A stretch of 64,000 nt of DNA from Pseudomonas gingeri (GTDB lineage: Bacteria; Pseudomonadota; Gammaproteobacteria; Pseudomonadales; Pseudomonadaceae), in the NCBI RefSeq assembly GCF_013386165.1, contig NZ_JACAOS010000003.1, positions 972,343 to 1,036,342 on the forward strand, in the 5' to 3' direction. The stretch's first letter is position 1. Every line of letters begins with the position of its first letter. The notes below the pieces were generated by a model, which searched no databases, was not told where the DNA came from, and was given only the letters and a program-made list of their open reading frames with translations. This document shows, one piece after another, positions 57,001 to 63,303 of the stretch. Position numbers and translations under genes: made by a program.

Positions 57001-57445
57001 TCTGCGTGGGGGCCTTGGCATTGAGCCAGCCCTGGGTCAGGCCGGTGTCGACCTTCAGGCCGCCCTCGCCCAGACCATCCGGCACCGTTGCTGGCAAGCT
57101 GAACGCCACCTGACATCCGGCCGCCTGCATCGCCTGCTGCGCGGCAATCGCGGCGACGCTGTTGTTGAAGTTGGCCAGTGAGCGCTGCAACTGCTGATTG
57201 GCCTGCTGCTGTTGGGCCAGCGGCGGCGGCATGCCCGGCAACTGCACACTCGGCTGACCTGCGCTCGCCGCCTGGGCAGCCCCCTTGTCGGCAAACCAGC
57301 CGGCACTGAATGCGGTCTGCGCCTGGGCGCTGCCGGCCATCAGCAACAGGGCAATCGCCTGTGCCACGGGCTTGAGCACCCAGATCGACGATTCGCCATG
57401 ACGCGCTTGAGCATTGAGTCTTGCCGGAGGTTTGCAGCGGAGCAT
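45053..57445 (-). CDS. pdtA: Giant TpsA filamentous haemagglutinin-like exoprotein, PdtA-like
   Basis: A 4,130-residue two-partner-secretion exoprotein. A long signal region (to about residue 42, IALLLMAGSAQAQ) is preceded by a basic N-terminus. The TPS/haemagglutination-activity domain is at about 85-330 (NITQTADKAILNWETFNVG, MLVNRNGVIFSGTSQVNVRN). Thousands of residues of degenerate beta-helix repeats rich in Gly, Asn, Ser and Val follow. Residues near 2790-2960 form an odd stretch of LPxGT-like units (AGTRLPTGVILDQTL, LPPGTQLDAGTLLG). The C-terminal 500 or so residues are less repetitive and end EERGNLTL. AAGGAAGGG precedes ATG 57445. It is close in size to P. aeruginosa PdtA. It probably acts at the cell surface as adhesin or contact factor. 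Confidence 0.93.
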   Translation of the reverse strand: MLRCKPPARLNAQARHGESSIWVLKPVAQAIALLLMAGSAQAQTAFSAGWFADKGAAQAASAGQPSVQLPGMPPPLAQQQQANQQLQRSLANFNNSVAAIAAQQAMQAAGCQVAFSLPATVPDGLGEGGLKVDTGLTQGWLNAKAPTQTQAGGKTTVNITQTADKAILNWETFNVGRNTTVAFDQQSSWAVLNRINDPLAQPSQIQGQITGNGTVMLVNRNGVIFSGTSQVNVRNLVAAAATISDTQFNNGGLYVDSTGTQPTFTDAVGQIEVQRGALIQTLNPATSTDSGGYALLLGSEVHNDGSLVTPGGQVTLAAGDNFYIRRGQSTTGNPRSTTRGNEVVSTLNSGSSAGTVINSGLLTASTGDITLTGHQILQNGVIASSTSTTTRGTVHLLNSAGDSTGSITLGAGSTTAILLDGSNATGLDSQRDAALAALNGLPGNLITGKFDNLSTVVDRIEQSRVEIVSGGTVDFQNGSLTLATGGQVAVSAGQRSLVRDGSVIDVSGAVGVKVAMEANSIKVNVQGNELRDASGNRDAGKLSSNDVWVDARDLVYVPAGTDGYPTARWYTAGGLLEVSGYLGTQGHGIGEWMAQGGTLTFTGRDVVTQQGAQINLSGGTLDVQSGYIQQTWLTGSDGRLYDLSSAPGDLIYTGVYKGFADTSQRWGQTDYYYNPLIAPRSRYELGYTVGRDAGSLVISTSSAVLEGQVIGDVYRGTQQNQAANPNLDGYQQSQTAVARRAQLIAGTYTPIYDPIAGVVNFNLAANLNQVSFVANPAPVAASVDLDSAIPPGRQGTLVLDSNLLDGFQLGAIKVAAKQQIEVDNNLSVANGGAITLYGPQVTVNADLTARGGSLQLGNVLNQIDPNQSFKLQDTLITPPSGSLASITVGSGVTLNTSGLWTNQLLNSSDNQNLPYVNGGLVSLRSSGDLTLQAGSLIDVSSGAALLASGKPLGGKGGNLTLAANAGGFGVGGVLNLDGEIRAIGVNGGGTLTLQSSQVLIGTPAIPVAGAIELGGDFFNQGFSAYDITGNEGLIVADGAQVNVSQPVYRLGADANSLASGSDPAQVLEVWTPDLYQEDPLKGVLTQRRGAGLSLKAGTPNVTDAQRATTALLVGSGAVISVDPGQSINLGSVGQLTLNGTLNAWGGAVSLNTIGAVDAAQPVNGTGNSRSILLGDDAVIDVAARAVTAVDMRGQIYGQVANGGSIVIGGGAINAAAGTATAADLFIVVSKGALLDASGTQAGLDIAGQGRTQVASNGGSISLGSNNGLYLLGSFNARAGGEGAAGGSLSVVLQTPLYSRQGDTPATDRVMQSREMVLVQTADSSPAPDLNALVYGHGQLAADQVQAGGFGNLAVYSNGFLSFNGNLNLSLSQSLQLYAGAFTLAQNVPDTLHVNISAPSLLLGGVKPPLLTNLTNVSPVSTGAPASSILPSQAEFSAEGAVIDLRNNVVFGSKGSFTDISGNQVLVERRGFDQVNLTSQGDLRFLAGIPADAGIPTTQLLTSGDLHLNAAQLFPETGNGAVITAGAGDTLGVRTLTIGRTTGDTPEMPYSAFGSLTLLAPNIEQGGVVRSPLGFIQLGDSTTHHVDLLPGSLTSVSGNGLIMPYGGTSDGQSYLYNGQAVTLYGQTGLNNGRGIGVVMGGQSVVVEAGATLDLSGGGDLLGAGFISGRGGSTDARYNPLVQVNANGTFTLPGLSTNPVYAIVPGVQPVYAPSAGKSGAQDPVIGQQITIGAGVPGLAPGTYTLMPSTYALMPGAFRVELNGLAGQGTGVGALRMRNGSWSTSGQLSIANTGIRNNVASQIILTSASVLRSYSQYNETSYSQFAIADAARLGVPRPMIEADAKSLQLNLVQGASGSAFSFNGTGLFTAAENGHSGTVGVISAGALQVVSADGALLAPFNGVTVDDRSLNALGAASLMIGAMPAISYGQSGNYIGLGFNLSSSVVLRSGAKLVAPEVLLVSNGGAITVEQGASINTLGMGPTAYDASQGYIYNLMTPIGQPARYNFLGISNGLLQVLAPSLPGAAGIHIGVCSSAPCTGQTSLYSSGSIVVGTGNDFVLADSVRYGTRHLTLALSAINLGSDQALADAASRNLLPAGLTLNQSVLTRLLQGDTQLGAPALETLELSAHDALNVYGSATLDTYDPLTGKSLLNNLILSTPAIYGAGGASDVATIHTADLIWNGAANPAGNVVAGGAGTGSGRLNLQTETLEFGYGPYTQPNSVTSLDRLLLGFSEVDISASQRVTANHKGSLSVYQSQGAYQAGSGFAYSGGNLNISAPLLTGEAGAVNNITVGGALNITALPGMQTRTGGEGAKLSLTANSLTLDTAVVLSSGQLNLNATQDLTLGNGAQIDMSGRAIPFNDVTQYSWGGDVTLKSATGNIYQAAGSRIDLSAQNNRAGQLTAQAVDPTAGLVDLQGSILGSSSGYYDAGGTYLPYPGGFVDIQAQRLGGVGSEDAAFAALNQRLNAGQVYGARSFQLKQGNLTIGNDLKANAIVVSVDNGSLLINGKVDASGVQVGNINLSASQGLTLAGSAVLDAHGSGLQVDSRGQIIDSPNRAIVELNSGQGLLTLASGAAIDLRAGTAVAMGSAPGQNDGRVRGTLELDAPRLGGVSAGDIAIDASGSLAISGARSIAVNGTWQYSDAPLGTDPAASGRPYQVITQAYLEGIDQQSRAFIDAALGNNNLLQNKLAGLNNATYGDVLHLRPAVEIVSATPNGDLVVQGDIDLSGYRYASLNPHTQQTGVQGDGSGEVGKLALRAGGDLNIYGSITDGFAPPPLTDDDTGWLLLSGIDFTGGNIIVPGAGVTLASGTRFPAGSTLNYDVPLSAMTLAAGTRLPTGVILDQTLVLPAGTVLAAAVRDSTGTLLFAAGTLLTQAQSLPPGTQLDAGTLLGADTALRALTWPKGVALPSIAGGTLASTNVLTLNSDLALARGALIPSGTNVLLPGGVDSVELRPEVAGRQGELWGIAPMLAEGSQSWSLRLVAGADTTAADNRVVQVNPVHGDIHLADSHYGMYGVGAPVYTLQGAIDLMGDPSLEGQPIDLVALGWPSLCSDIPEYCAIIPGSAYDLKAGSTRFSVIRTGAADLELISGGNLSMDSLFGVYTAGTSSRPTSANDPYNQSRALGSNGTVLTALFGGDESLVNGGADSVYRAWYPEGGGNLTLKVGGDLSGNIVLPTANGISKPNGDTDHDSANVANWLWRQGNGTVNTGTSAQPTAWWINFGTYAASMTSGVDQMVGFTGFGTLGGGNLNVQVAGNAGVLTGLAGNAIGADSVDPHTQGLVLAVGSTGRVAADGSVQVTGGGNLTLRVGGDLNPAATAARDDQNGVITNLRGHVELDSTSIGALNLLYGSGAQQQAPGETRGYTAFTSTRSTAEGGLTLIPGDSTFNLSTLGDLVVQTVGNPGRATAMGASPYLASDGSHGYGLSWFSLWTDHTAINLFSAGGNLTPLSYDGQQSDNAVVYPSILNAIAANGSLYYGDAAYTNPTASIAAALTLVPSNKGQLQLLAANSIYGGNLTISQSSANPDALATPEHPAFIAQLPSGVLIGGSSNLSTDGNIVLGSTRPLFAFGPDSASGQWNADAEPARFYALSGDLIGVRSGRTVTYTNPVDSRNGQTWYEGGGPVWMQAGRDIVSSGTSPAGEKQTPFNGDYTTVGNLFIQNNPTDISLVSAGRDILYSNFNVAGPGTLVVSAGRNLLMEDKTSITSLGAVVPGDSRPGASIVMQAGVGPNGPNYQAFIAPYLDPANQADAGTPLASQPGKVAKTYDTELVTWLTERYGFTGSVDEARAYYAALPTQQQDIFARTVYFAELKAAGREYNQVGGVRQGSYLRGRDAIAALFPEKDVAGNPILYNGAITLYGPSGVHTNFGGDIQMLAPGGGLVFGIEGNAPPSSAGIITQGQGDIQLFAQDSILLGQSRVMTTFGGSITAWSANGDINAGRGSKTTVVYTPPKRVYDTWGNVTLSPSVPSTGAGIATLNPIPEVLPGDIDLIAPQGTIDAGEAGIRVSGNVNIAALQVVNAANIQVQGKASGVPVVASVNTGAITSASAAATSAAQAADNVARQQQASARQNQPSVFSVQVLSFGQERLEPSRDGASRGTPSYNPDSPVQVLGAGTLSEQARARLTEEERGNLTL

Positions 57446-57598
57446 CACTACCCTTCCTTGATCTGTTGCACAGTGGGCTGCCACACCAGCCTGTCGCAGG
57501 CCGGTGTCGCTTATATGACTAAGGCCGATACCGAAGGCCGGGACCGAACCTTTGTCATGGAATATTCATCTGGGCGATATCGAGTTGTAGGCATACGC

Positions 57599-57631
57599 AA
57601 AAAATCAGCAACGGCTCGCGCCGTTGCTGAT
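57599..57631 (-). terminator. Intrinsic terminator after the lapA-like gene
   Basis: ATCAGCAACGGC and GCCGTTGCTGAT form a perfect 12-base stem around a four-base loop, followed on the minus strand by six T residues. It lies 29 bases after the lapA-like stop and 154 bases before pdtA, so pdtA should have its own promoter in 57446-57598. Confidence 0.95.
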
Positions 57632-57659
57632 CAGGTATTGCGTTACGGTGAAGCGGGGG

Positions 57660-58835
57660 TTACAGCGGACGACCGATGGCGTTGCAGACGCTGGTGTTAC
57701 CGACGTACTGAGCGTTGGTGGAAGTCAGGAAAGACTGACGCAAGGCCAGCTTGAAGGCTGCAGACATTGGAACGAAACGGTTAGCCGTTACCGCGGCATC
57801 GTTGGCACTGGTGCCAGCACCGTATTGCTGAGTCAGGAACGAACGCACCAGACCAGTCTGGGTTGCGTCGGTGTAGCACTGGCTGAAGATCATGTTGGTG
57901 AAGCCGATGATTGGGTAGCCGCTCGAAGGGAAAGGGAAAACGCTTGGGTCGGTAGGGCTGGTAGTCGCAGCAAAGACCGGTACCCACAGGTTCGGGTTGG
58001 AGCGGTTGGCAGTAGCAGGCGCAGTAACACCGGAGACGGCGGTGCCGACGTTGGTGAGGTTGGGGGCGATGGAGTTGACGGTGGCTACTTTGGTCGCGTT
58101 GTCCAGATCGGCGGTGGCGGTCACTGCCAGGTCTGGACTCATGTAGGTGATGCGGCTGTCGGCGGCGTTCAGAGCTGTCATGACTGCTGGGCTGCCAACG
58201 GCGCTGACGAAGTTGGTAGGGATGGTACCGTTCGGATAGGCCGTGTAGCTGGAGCCAAAGCTGGTGGTCACATTGAAGATACCGGCTTCGGAACACTTGG
58301 CGTTCAGGAAGCGGGTGAAGAGTTCAGTGGTACCGCTGCTGTCACTGCGATAGACCACGGTGAGCGGGCCGCTACGACCGCCATTGCCCGCAATACCGCT
58401 CCAGTCGGTCACACGGCCGGAGAAGACGCCGCACAGTTCCTGGGTGGTGAGGTTCAGGTTACCGCCGGCCTTGTTAAACGGAATCGTCACCGCAGTTGCC
58501 ATGGCAGGCACCTGAATCAGCGGGCCCCAGGCAGCGCCGTGGTTGGTGTTGTAAGTGGTGATATCGGTAGACGCGAGTTTCGAGTCGCTACCCGCCCAGT
58601 GCACATTGGTGCCGGCAGGCAGGCCGAACTGGGATGGATCGTTGTTCAGGAACGCGAGTTTACCCGCGCCGCTGCCAACGCCGATGTAGGCAGCAAAACC
58701 GGCAGGCAGAACGCCAGAAGTATTGTAGAACGGAGCAGCGAGGGTACCGCCACCACCATTGACAGCAGCCATCGATTGGGCCGAGGCCAGTGCAGCAACA
58801 GCCAGGGAGGCGGCCATCAGAGTGCGCTTAAACAT
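57660..58835 (-). CDS. DING-family phosphate-binding protein / low-molecular-weight phosphatase (LapA/LapB-like)
   Basis: A 391-residue secreted PstS-fold protein. The signal peptide is MFKRTLMAASLAVAALASAQ with cleavage after SMA. The mature N-terminus then reads AVNGGGGTLAAP, a variant of the DINGGG start that names the family. Phosphate-binding segments are recognisable: GGGTLAAPFY, GVGSGAGKLAF, HWAGSDSKLAS and VVYRSDSSGTTELFTRF. Four cysteines could make two disulfides. GAAAGGAG precedes ATG 58835. In P. aeruginosa, lapA and lapB (DING proteins with phosphatase activity, exported by the Hxc type II system) adjoin pdtA and are induced by low phosphate. Which of the two this represents is unclear. 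Confidence 0.87.
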   Translation of the reverse strand: MFKRTLMAASLAVAALASAQSMAAVNGGGGTLAAPFYNTSGVLPAGFAAYIGVGSGAGKLAFLNNDPSQFGLPAGTNVHWAGSDSKLASTDITTYNTNHGAAWGPLIQVPAMATAVTIPFNKAGGNLNLTTQELCGVFSGRVTDWSGIAGNGGRSGPLTVVYRSDSSGTTELFTRFLNAKCSEAGIFNVTTSFGSSYTAYPNGTIPTNFVSAVGSPAVMTALNAADSRITYMSPDLAVTATADLDNATKVATVNSIAPNLTNVGTAVSGVTAPATANRSNPNLWVPVFAATTSPTDPSVFPFPSSGYPIIGFTNMIFSQCYTDATQTGLVRSFLTQQYGAGTSANDAAVTANRFVPMSAAFKLALRQSFLTSTNAQYVGNTSVCNAIGRPL

Positions 58836-59236
58836 GAAGAATCTCCTTTCGTCGTGTTCGTACGTTGAGTGTTTTGCTCGTTCTTGACGCCATGGCGCTC
58901 GAGGCGTCGCCTTAGTTCCAGACGACTTGTGGGGTGAGGCCATGGATGAGAAGTTCTCAAGTTCCGGTGACAGATCAGGGAAAAAACCTCGGGTGAATCC
59001 CATTGATTTTTAAATAATTTCTCGGGTGTTCGCAGCGCTTTCACCGCGTAATGGCGGCGTTTTTACGGGAGTGGCAAAGAGCCTTGCGCTGCAGGCGGCG
59101 GGACACGGGACGGGGCGAGTTGGATATGACAGAACGAGGAACCCGAGTTCTGCCGATTCACGGCACGGGTGCGCGGCGATTTTGTATGACGGGGTCCATG
59201 CTAAGGTGCCTGGATACTTGGAAACCGAGCGCCGTT
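58836..59236. other. Divergent intergenic region upstream of the lapA-like gene
   Basis: This 401-base gap has no credible gene. It holds an AT-rich tract around 59005-59020 and, on the minus strand, one CTGTCAC (58973-58967) that fits half of a PHO box. The adjoining 11-base register does not show a second half-site. Both the lapA-like promoter and the DUF1345 promoter must lie here. Confidence 0.45.
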
Positions 59237-59878
59237 ATGCCCCATCTCGTCCGTACCCATCCACGCTTGACCATCGCCGCCCTCCTCGGCGTGGCGGTTG
59301 GCGCACTCGCCCCGGTCAGCCCGGTGCTGTCCAAGATCCTGGTCGGCTGGAATGCCGGAGTCTGGTCCTACCTGGCCATGATGTTGTGGCTGACCGTGTA
59401 TTCGCGACCCGAAGACGTGCAACGTTTCGTCGAACGGGAAGACGAAAATGCCGGGACAGTGCTGTTGATCGTGTCGATTGCCGCCATTGCCAGCCTGGCC
59501 GCGATCGTCGTCGAACTGGCGGGTAGCAAGGATCTGGAAGCCCATGCCCGGGCCTGGCATTACGGTTTCACCGGATTGACGGTGATGGGCTCATGGTTGC
59601 TGATCGGGGTGATTTTCAGCGTGCATTACGCGCGGCAGTTCTATCTGGGCGAACCCGAGGAGCCGCCCCTGCGCTTTGCCGATGGCGAGAAACATCCGGA
59701 CTACTGGGACTTTCTGTACTTTTCTTTCACCATCAGCGTGGCAGTACAGACTTCAGACGTGGGCGTGGCCACCAAGGCCTTGCGCAAGGTGGTACTGGCG
59801 CAGTCGTTGATCGGCTTTCTGTTCAATACGGCGATTCTGGGATTTTCGATCAATATTGCCGCGGGGTTGTTTGGCTGA
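59237..59878 (+). CDS. DUF1345 integral membrane protein
   Basis: A 213-residue protein with about five transmembrane helices: near 10-28, 36-52, 78-97, 110-130 and 190-210. The family hallmarks are the acidic stretch [10 protein letters not shown] and the pore-like segment [23 protein letters not shown]. That segment resembles the selectivity region of two-helix potassium channels (TSDV near TxGY-type sites), but the family has no firm function. ATG 59237 has only a weak ribosome site; the same frame is open upstream to 59051. It ends converging on hppD. Confidence 0.82.
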   Translation: MPHLVRTHPRLTIAALLGVAVGALAPVSPVLSKILVGWNAGVWSYLAMMLWLTVYSRPEDVQRFVEREDENAGTVLLIVSIAAIASLAAIVVELAGSKDLEAHARAWHYGFTGLTVMGSWLLIGVIFSVHYARQFYLGEPEEPPLRFADGEKHPDYWDFLYFSFTISVAVQTSDVGVATKALRKVVLAQSLIGFLFNTAILGFSINIAAGLFG

Positions 59879-59887
59879 GCCAGAACA

Positions 59888-59907
59888 GCGGCCCCGGGAG
59901 GGGCCGC
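59888..59907. terminator. Hairpin between convergent DUF1345 and hppD genes
   Basis: GCGGCCCC and GGGGCCGC form a perfect eight-base stem around GGGA, in the 47-base gap between two convergent genes. There is no clear T-run on either side, so it is a probable but weak bidirectional end signal. Confidence 0.6.
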
Positions 59908-59925
59908 CTGTAGAGCAGGTGATGA

Positions 59926-61002
59926 TTACTCGGTAGCGAGTACACCACGACGAACCTGGTCACGCTCGATGGACTCGAACAGCGCCTTGAAGTTGCCCTC
60001 GCCAAAACCATCGTCGCCTTTGCGCTGGATGAATTCGAAGAACACCGGCCCCATGAGGGTTTCCGAGAAAATCTGCAGCAACAGACGCTTGTCACCCTCT
60101 TGGGAAGAACCATCGAGCAGGATCCCACGCGATTGCAGCTCGTCGACCGGCTCGCCATGGTTCGGCAAACGGCCTTCAAGCATCTCGTAGTAAGTCTCAG
60201 GCGGCGCCGTCATGAAGCGCATGCCGATCTTCTTCAAGCGGTCCCAGGTCGCGACCAGGTCGTCGGTGAGGAAGGCCACGTGCTGGATGCCCTCACCGTT
60301 GAACTGCATCAGGAACTCTTCGATCTGCCCGGCGCCCTTGGACGATTCCTCGTTCAGCGGGATGCGGATCATGCCGTCCGGTGCGGTCATCGCCTTGGAG
60401 GTCAGGCCGGTGTATTCGCCCTTGATGTCGAAGTAACGAATCTCGCGGAAGTTGAACAGTTTCTCGTAGAAGTTCGCCCAGTAGGCCATGCGCCCGCGGT
60501 AGACGTTGTGGGTCAGGTGGTCGATGATTTTCAAGCCCGCGCCCGGAGGATTGCGGTCGACGCCGTCGAGGTAGACGAAGTCGATGTCATAGATCGAGCT
60601 GCCTTCGCCGTAACGGTCGATCAGGTACAGCGGCGCGCCGCCGATGCCTTTGATCGCCGGCAGGTTCAGCTCCATCGGACCGGTGGCGATATGGATCGGC
60701 TGGGCACCCAGCTCCAGGGCACGGGCATAGGCTTGCTGGGCGTTTTTCACCCGGAAGGCCATGCCACACACCGACGGGCCGTGCTCGGCAGCGAAGTACG
60801 ACGCCACGCTGTGGGGCTCGTTGTTGAGGATCAGGTTGATCGCGCCCTGGCGGTACAGGTGCACGTTCTTGGAACGGTGGGTTGCCACCTTGGTGAAGCC
60901 CATGATCTCGAAGATCGGCTCCAGGGTGTTCGGGGTCGGCGATGCGAATTCAATGAACTCAAAGCCCATCAGGCCCATCGGGTTTTCGAAGATATCGGTC
61001 AT
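59926..61002 (-). CDS. hppD: 4-hydroxyphenylpyruvate dioxygenase
   Basis: This is the non-haem iron enzyme of tyrosine catabolism that converts 4-hydroxyphenylpyruvate to homogentisate. It has 358 residues, the length of the Pseudomonas enzyme. The iron ligands are His162 (IDHLTHN), His241 (GIQHVAF) and Glu323 ([12 protein letters not shown]). The C-terminal substrate helix region with [14 protein letters not shown] is present. The ATG at 61002 begins [16 protein letters not shown]. It is monocistronic, and no tyrosine-pathway partner gene is adjacent. A 246-base gap upstream separates it from the EamA gene. Confidence 0.97.
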   Translation of the reverse strand: MTDIFENPMGLMGFEFIEFASPTPNTLEPIFEIMGFTKVATHRSKNVHLYRQGAINLILNNEPHSVASYFAAEHGPSVCGMAFRVKNAQQAYARALELGAQPIHIATGPMELNLPAIKGIGGAPLYLIDRYGEGSSIYDIDFVYLDGVDRNPPGAGLKIIDHLTHNVYRGRMAYWANFYEKLFNFREIRYFDIKGEYTGLTSKAMTAPDGMIRIPLNEESSKGAGQIEEFLMQFNGEGIQHVAFLTDDLVATWDRLKKIGMRFMTAPPETYYEMLEGRLPNHGEPVDELQSRGILLDGSSQEGDKRLLLQIFSETLMGPVFFEFIQRKGDDGFGEGNFKALFESIERDQVRRGVLATE

Positions 61003-61248
61003 GGTGACGCCTCATCATTTTTATCAAGTAACGAATCGTTAGTTGCTATCAATGCGGACGTTGGCGGGTGGCGCACAGGAAATGCCCCGCACACTGCGGG
61101 CCAGGAAGTCGCCGTAGATCAGTTGAAACCCAAGTATCTTCATGTCGACCCAGTCTCTCCGGGCGAGGCTTCTGCTGCCAGAAGACGTTATTCTTATATG
61201 CGTAACCAGATTCTACATGGCGTAAACTGGTTTGTCCGTATCCCTTTT

Positions 61249-62190
61249 CTATTTCCTCGCCGGCAGTCGAGGCGCAGGCCGGTTGCACAGGTAGATGCCG
61301 ACCAGGATCAGCCCGCCCCCCAGGCACATGATCAGCGTCAATTGCTCGCCCAGCAAGAGCGCCCCGAGGATGACCGCGGTCAGCGGGTTGAGGCCGATAA
61401 ACACACCTGCGCGCGTCGCGCCGATGCGCTGGATGCCATCGTAATACCAGATATAGGCCAGCGCCGAACCCAGGCCGCCCAGGTAGACCAGGCTCAGCAA
61501 CTGATGCGGGTTCAAGGTTTCGATCAGCGCCAGACTGGCCTCCCCGCGCATCCAGGTCGCCAGCCAGAGCATGGCCGTCCCGAGCCAGATGGAATAAGTC
61601 ACGGTCGTCAACGGCCCCAACACGCGGGTCAGGTTGCGTGAGAACAGCGAGTAGACCGCCCAGGACAGCACGCAGCCGAAGATCAACAGATCACCGACCC
61701 AGGTCTGGGCCGTGCCTTCGAACAGACTGCGGTTGCCGCTGATGATCACCAGCCCCGCCCCTCCCATGCAGACCAGGATGCCGAGGACTTTCGCGGTACT
61801 CAGTCGTTCTTTGAAGAACAACCATGACGCCAACCCGAACACCGCCGGGTTCAGCACGACAATCAGTGACGCCCGTGACGCGTTGATGTAGTGCAGGCCA
61901 TAAAAGAAGCAGAGGTTGTAGAAGAAGATGCCGAAAAATCCCAGCAGCAGCAATTGCGCGAATTGCTTCCGGTCCGGCAGCACCAGCGGGATGCGCGTCA
62001 CCCCGATGAATACCAGCAGGATCACGCTGGCCAGCAGGAAACGCAGGCTGGCCAATAGCAGCGGCGCGATATCAGTCGACAGGAAGCGCCCGGCGACAAA
62101 GGTCCCACCCCAGATCATCGAGACCCCGGCGAGCTTGAGATAGACCCGCAAGTCGCTGCCGACGGCGAAAGTGGATGCTTGTGTATGCAT
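61249..62190 (-). CDS. EamA/DMT-family membrane transporter
   Basis: A 313-residue drug/metabolite transporter with ten predicted helices in two EamA repeats. The first begins near residue 20 (LAGVSMIWGGTFVAGRFLS) and the second near 165 (GDLLIFGCVLSWAVYSLFSRN). The repeat ends GATRAGVFIGLNPLTAVILGALLLGE are typical. Such proteins export amino acids or other metabolites (RhtA/YdcZ relatives). It is divergent from a LysR gene 88 bases away, which probably regulates it. The substrate is unknown. Confidence 0.9.
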   Translation of the reverse strand: MHTQASTFAVGSDLRVYLKLAGVSMIWGGTFVAGRFLSTDIAPLLLASLRFLLASVILLVFIGVTRIPLVLPDRKQFAQLLLLGFFGIFFYNLCFFYGLHYINASRASLIVVLNPAVFGLASWLFFKERLSTAKVLGILVCMGGAGLVIISGNRSLFEGTAQTWVGDLLIFGCVLSWAVYSLFSRNLTRVLGPLTTVTYSIWLGTAMLWLATWMRGEASLALIETLNPHQLLSLVYLGGLGSALAYIWYYDGIQRIGATRAGVFIGLNPLTAVILGALLLGEQLTLIMCLGGGLILVGIYLCNRPAPRLPARK

Positions 62191-62278
62191 GATGGTTCCT
62201 GCGGATCGAGAAGGACGGTTGTCAAACTGAGTGCATTATTTTATTAATGTCGACTCATCGTAAAATGAGTAAAAGCTC

Positions 62279-63151
62279 ATGACCCTGACCCAACTCGAAG
62301 TGTTTTCCCAGGTGGCCGAGCTGCGCGGTTTTACCAGCGCAGCCCTGCGCCTGGGGATCAGCCAGTCGGCGGTGTCCCATGCCCTCAAAGGGCTGGAGCA
62401 GGAATTGGGGGTCGAGTTGCTGCGCCGGCACCAGGGCCAGGTGGAACTGACGGATATCGGCGCGCAATTGCTGCAGCGGGCCCGGACCATGCTCGGCCTG
62501 GCGGACACCTTGCGTCAGGAAGCCGCCGATGCCCGCGGCATGAAACGCGGGACCCTGCGGATCGGCTCCTTCGGGCCAACCTCCTCGACCAAGCTGCTGC
62601 CGGCGCTCCTGGCCCGTTACCGGCTGGTTCATCCGGGTATTCAGGTCCAGGTCGACGAAGGCCCCGACCGACAAGTGCTGCAATGGCTGGAAGAGCGGCG
62701 GATCGACGTGGGGTTCGTGGTGCTGCCCCAGGAACGCTTCGACACCTTTGCCCTGGTGGAAGACCAGATGGTCGCCCTGCTTCCTGTCGGCCATCCGCTG
62801 TGCGAACAACCGGCCATCGAGCTCAAGGCACTGTGCCAGGATCCGTTCATCCTCACCGGCGCCGGCTCCGGGGACTTGGTGTCACAGTTGTTCGCGGCCC
62901 AGCGGCTGGTCCCGGACATTCGCTACCGGACCGCGCAACTGCTCAGCACCCTGGCCACTGTAGCCCGTGGCGAAGGTGTCACGGTGGTGGCGGAACACGC
63001 CCTGCCGGACCACCCGGCCCCCGGCTACGTCAGCCGCCCCTTGTCGCCACAGGTCAAACGCCAGATCGGTATCGCCGTGCTCGATCGGCGTCAGGTCTCA
63101 CCGGCGACCCAGGCTTTTATCGACCTGGCCAGCCGATTCGAATATAGATAG
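62279..63151 (+). CDS. LysR-family regulator divergent from the EamA transporter
   Basis: A 290-residue LysR-type regulator of normal length. The helix-turn-helix is at 1-60 (MTLTQLEVFSQVAELRGFTS, then SQSAVSHALKGLEQELGVELL), and the effector domain begins near 88 (GTLRIGSFGPTSSTKLLPAL). The ATG at 62279 puts the first helix in family position. It shares an 88-base divergent promoter region with the EamA gene, which contains the AT-rich palindromic stretch CTCATTTTACGATGAGT-like sequence near 62255-62280. It probably controls that transporter and itself. Confidence 0.92.
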   Translation: MTLTQLEVFSQVAELRGFTSAALRLGISQSAVSHALKGLEQELGVELLRRHQGQVELTDIGAQLLQRARTMLGLADTLRQEAADARGMKRGTLRIGSFGPTSSTKLLPALLARYRLVHPGIQVQVDEGPDRQVLQWLEERRIDVGFVVLPQERFDTFALVEDQMVALLPVGHPLCEQPAIELKALCQDPFILTGAGSGDLVSQLFAAQRLVPDIRYRTAQLLSTLATVARGEGVTVVAEHALPDHPAPGYVSRPLSPQVKRQIGIAVLDRRQVSPATQAFIDLASRFEYR

Positions 63152-63156
63152 CCTGT

Positions 63157-63232
63157 TATAGGGGCGGTGCTTGCCTGCGAAGCTTTTGGCGCTCTTACGG
63201 ACGCCATCGCTGGCAAGCCAGCTCCCACAAGG
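63157..63232. repeat. REP-like inverted pair of a third type
   Basis: GGGGCGGTGCTTGCCTGCGA (63161-63180) faces ATCGCTGGCAAGCCAGCTCC (63206-63225) after the LysR stop. The second is a clear REP variant with the GCTGGCAAGCCAGC palindrome. The pair fills much of the 152-base gap before the sensor gene. Confidence 0.75.
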
Positions 63233-63303
63233 TAGGCACTCAAGATCAAGTAAGTGAGCAGCATTGCTCTTCCAGGCACCCTTGCCCCTACAGGTTTCCT
63301 TCA

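Noticed and set aside
54992..57181. Plus-strand frame of about 730 codons opposite the start of pdtA
   Set aside because: It is antisense to the conserved TPS domain, with composition typical of a shadow frame.
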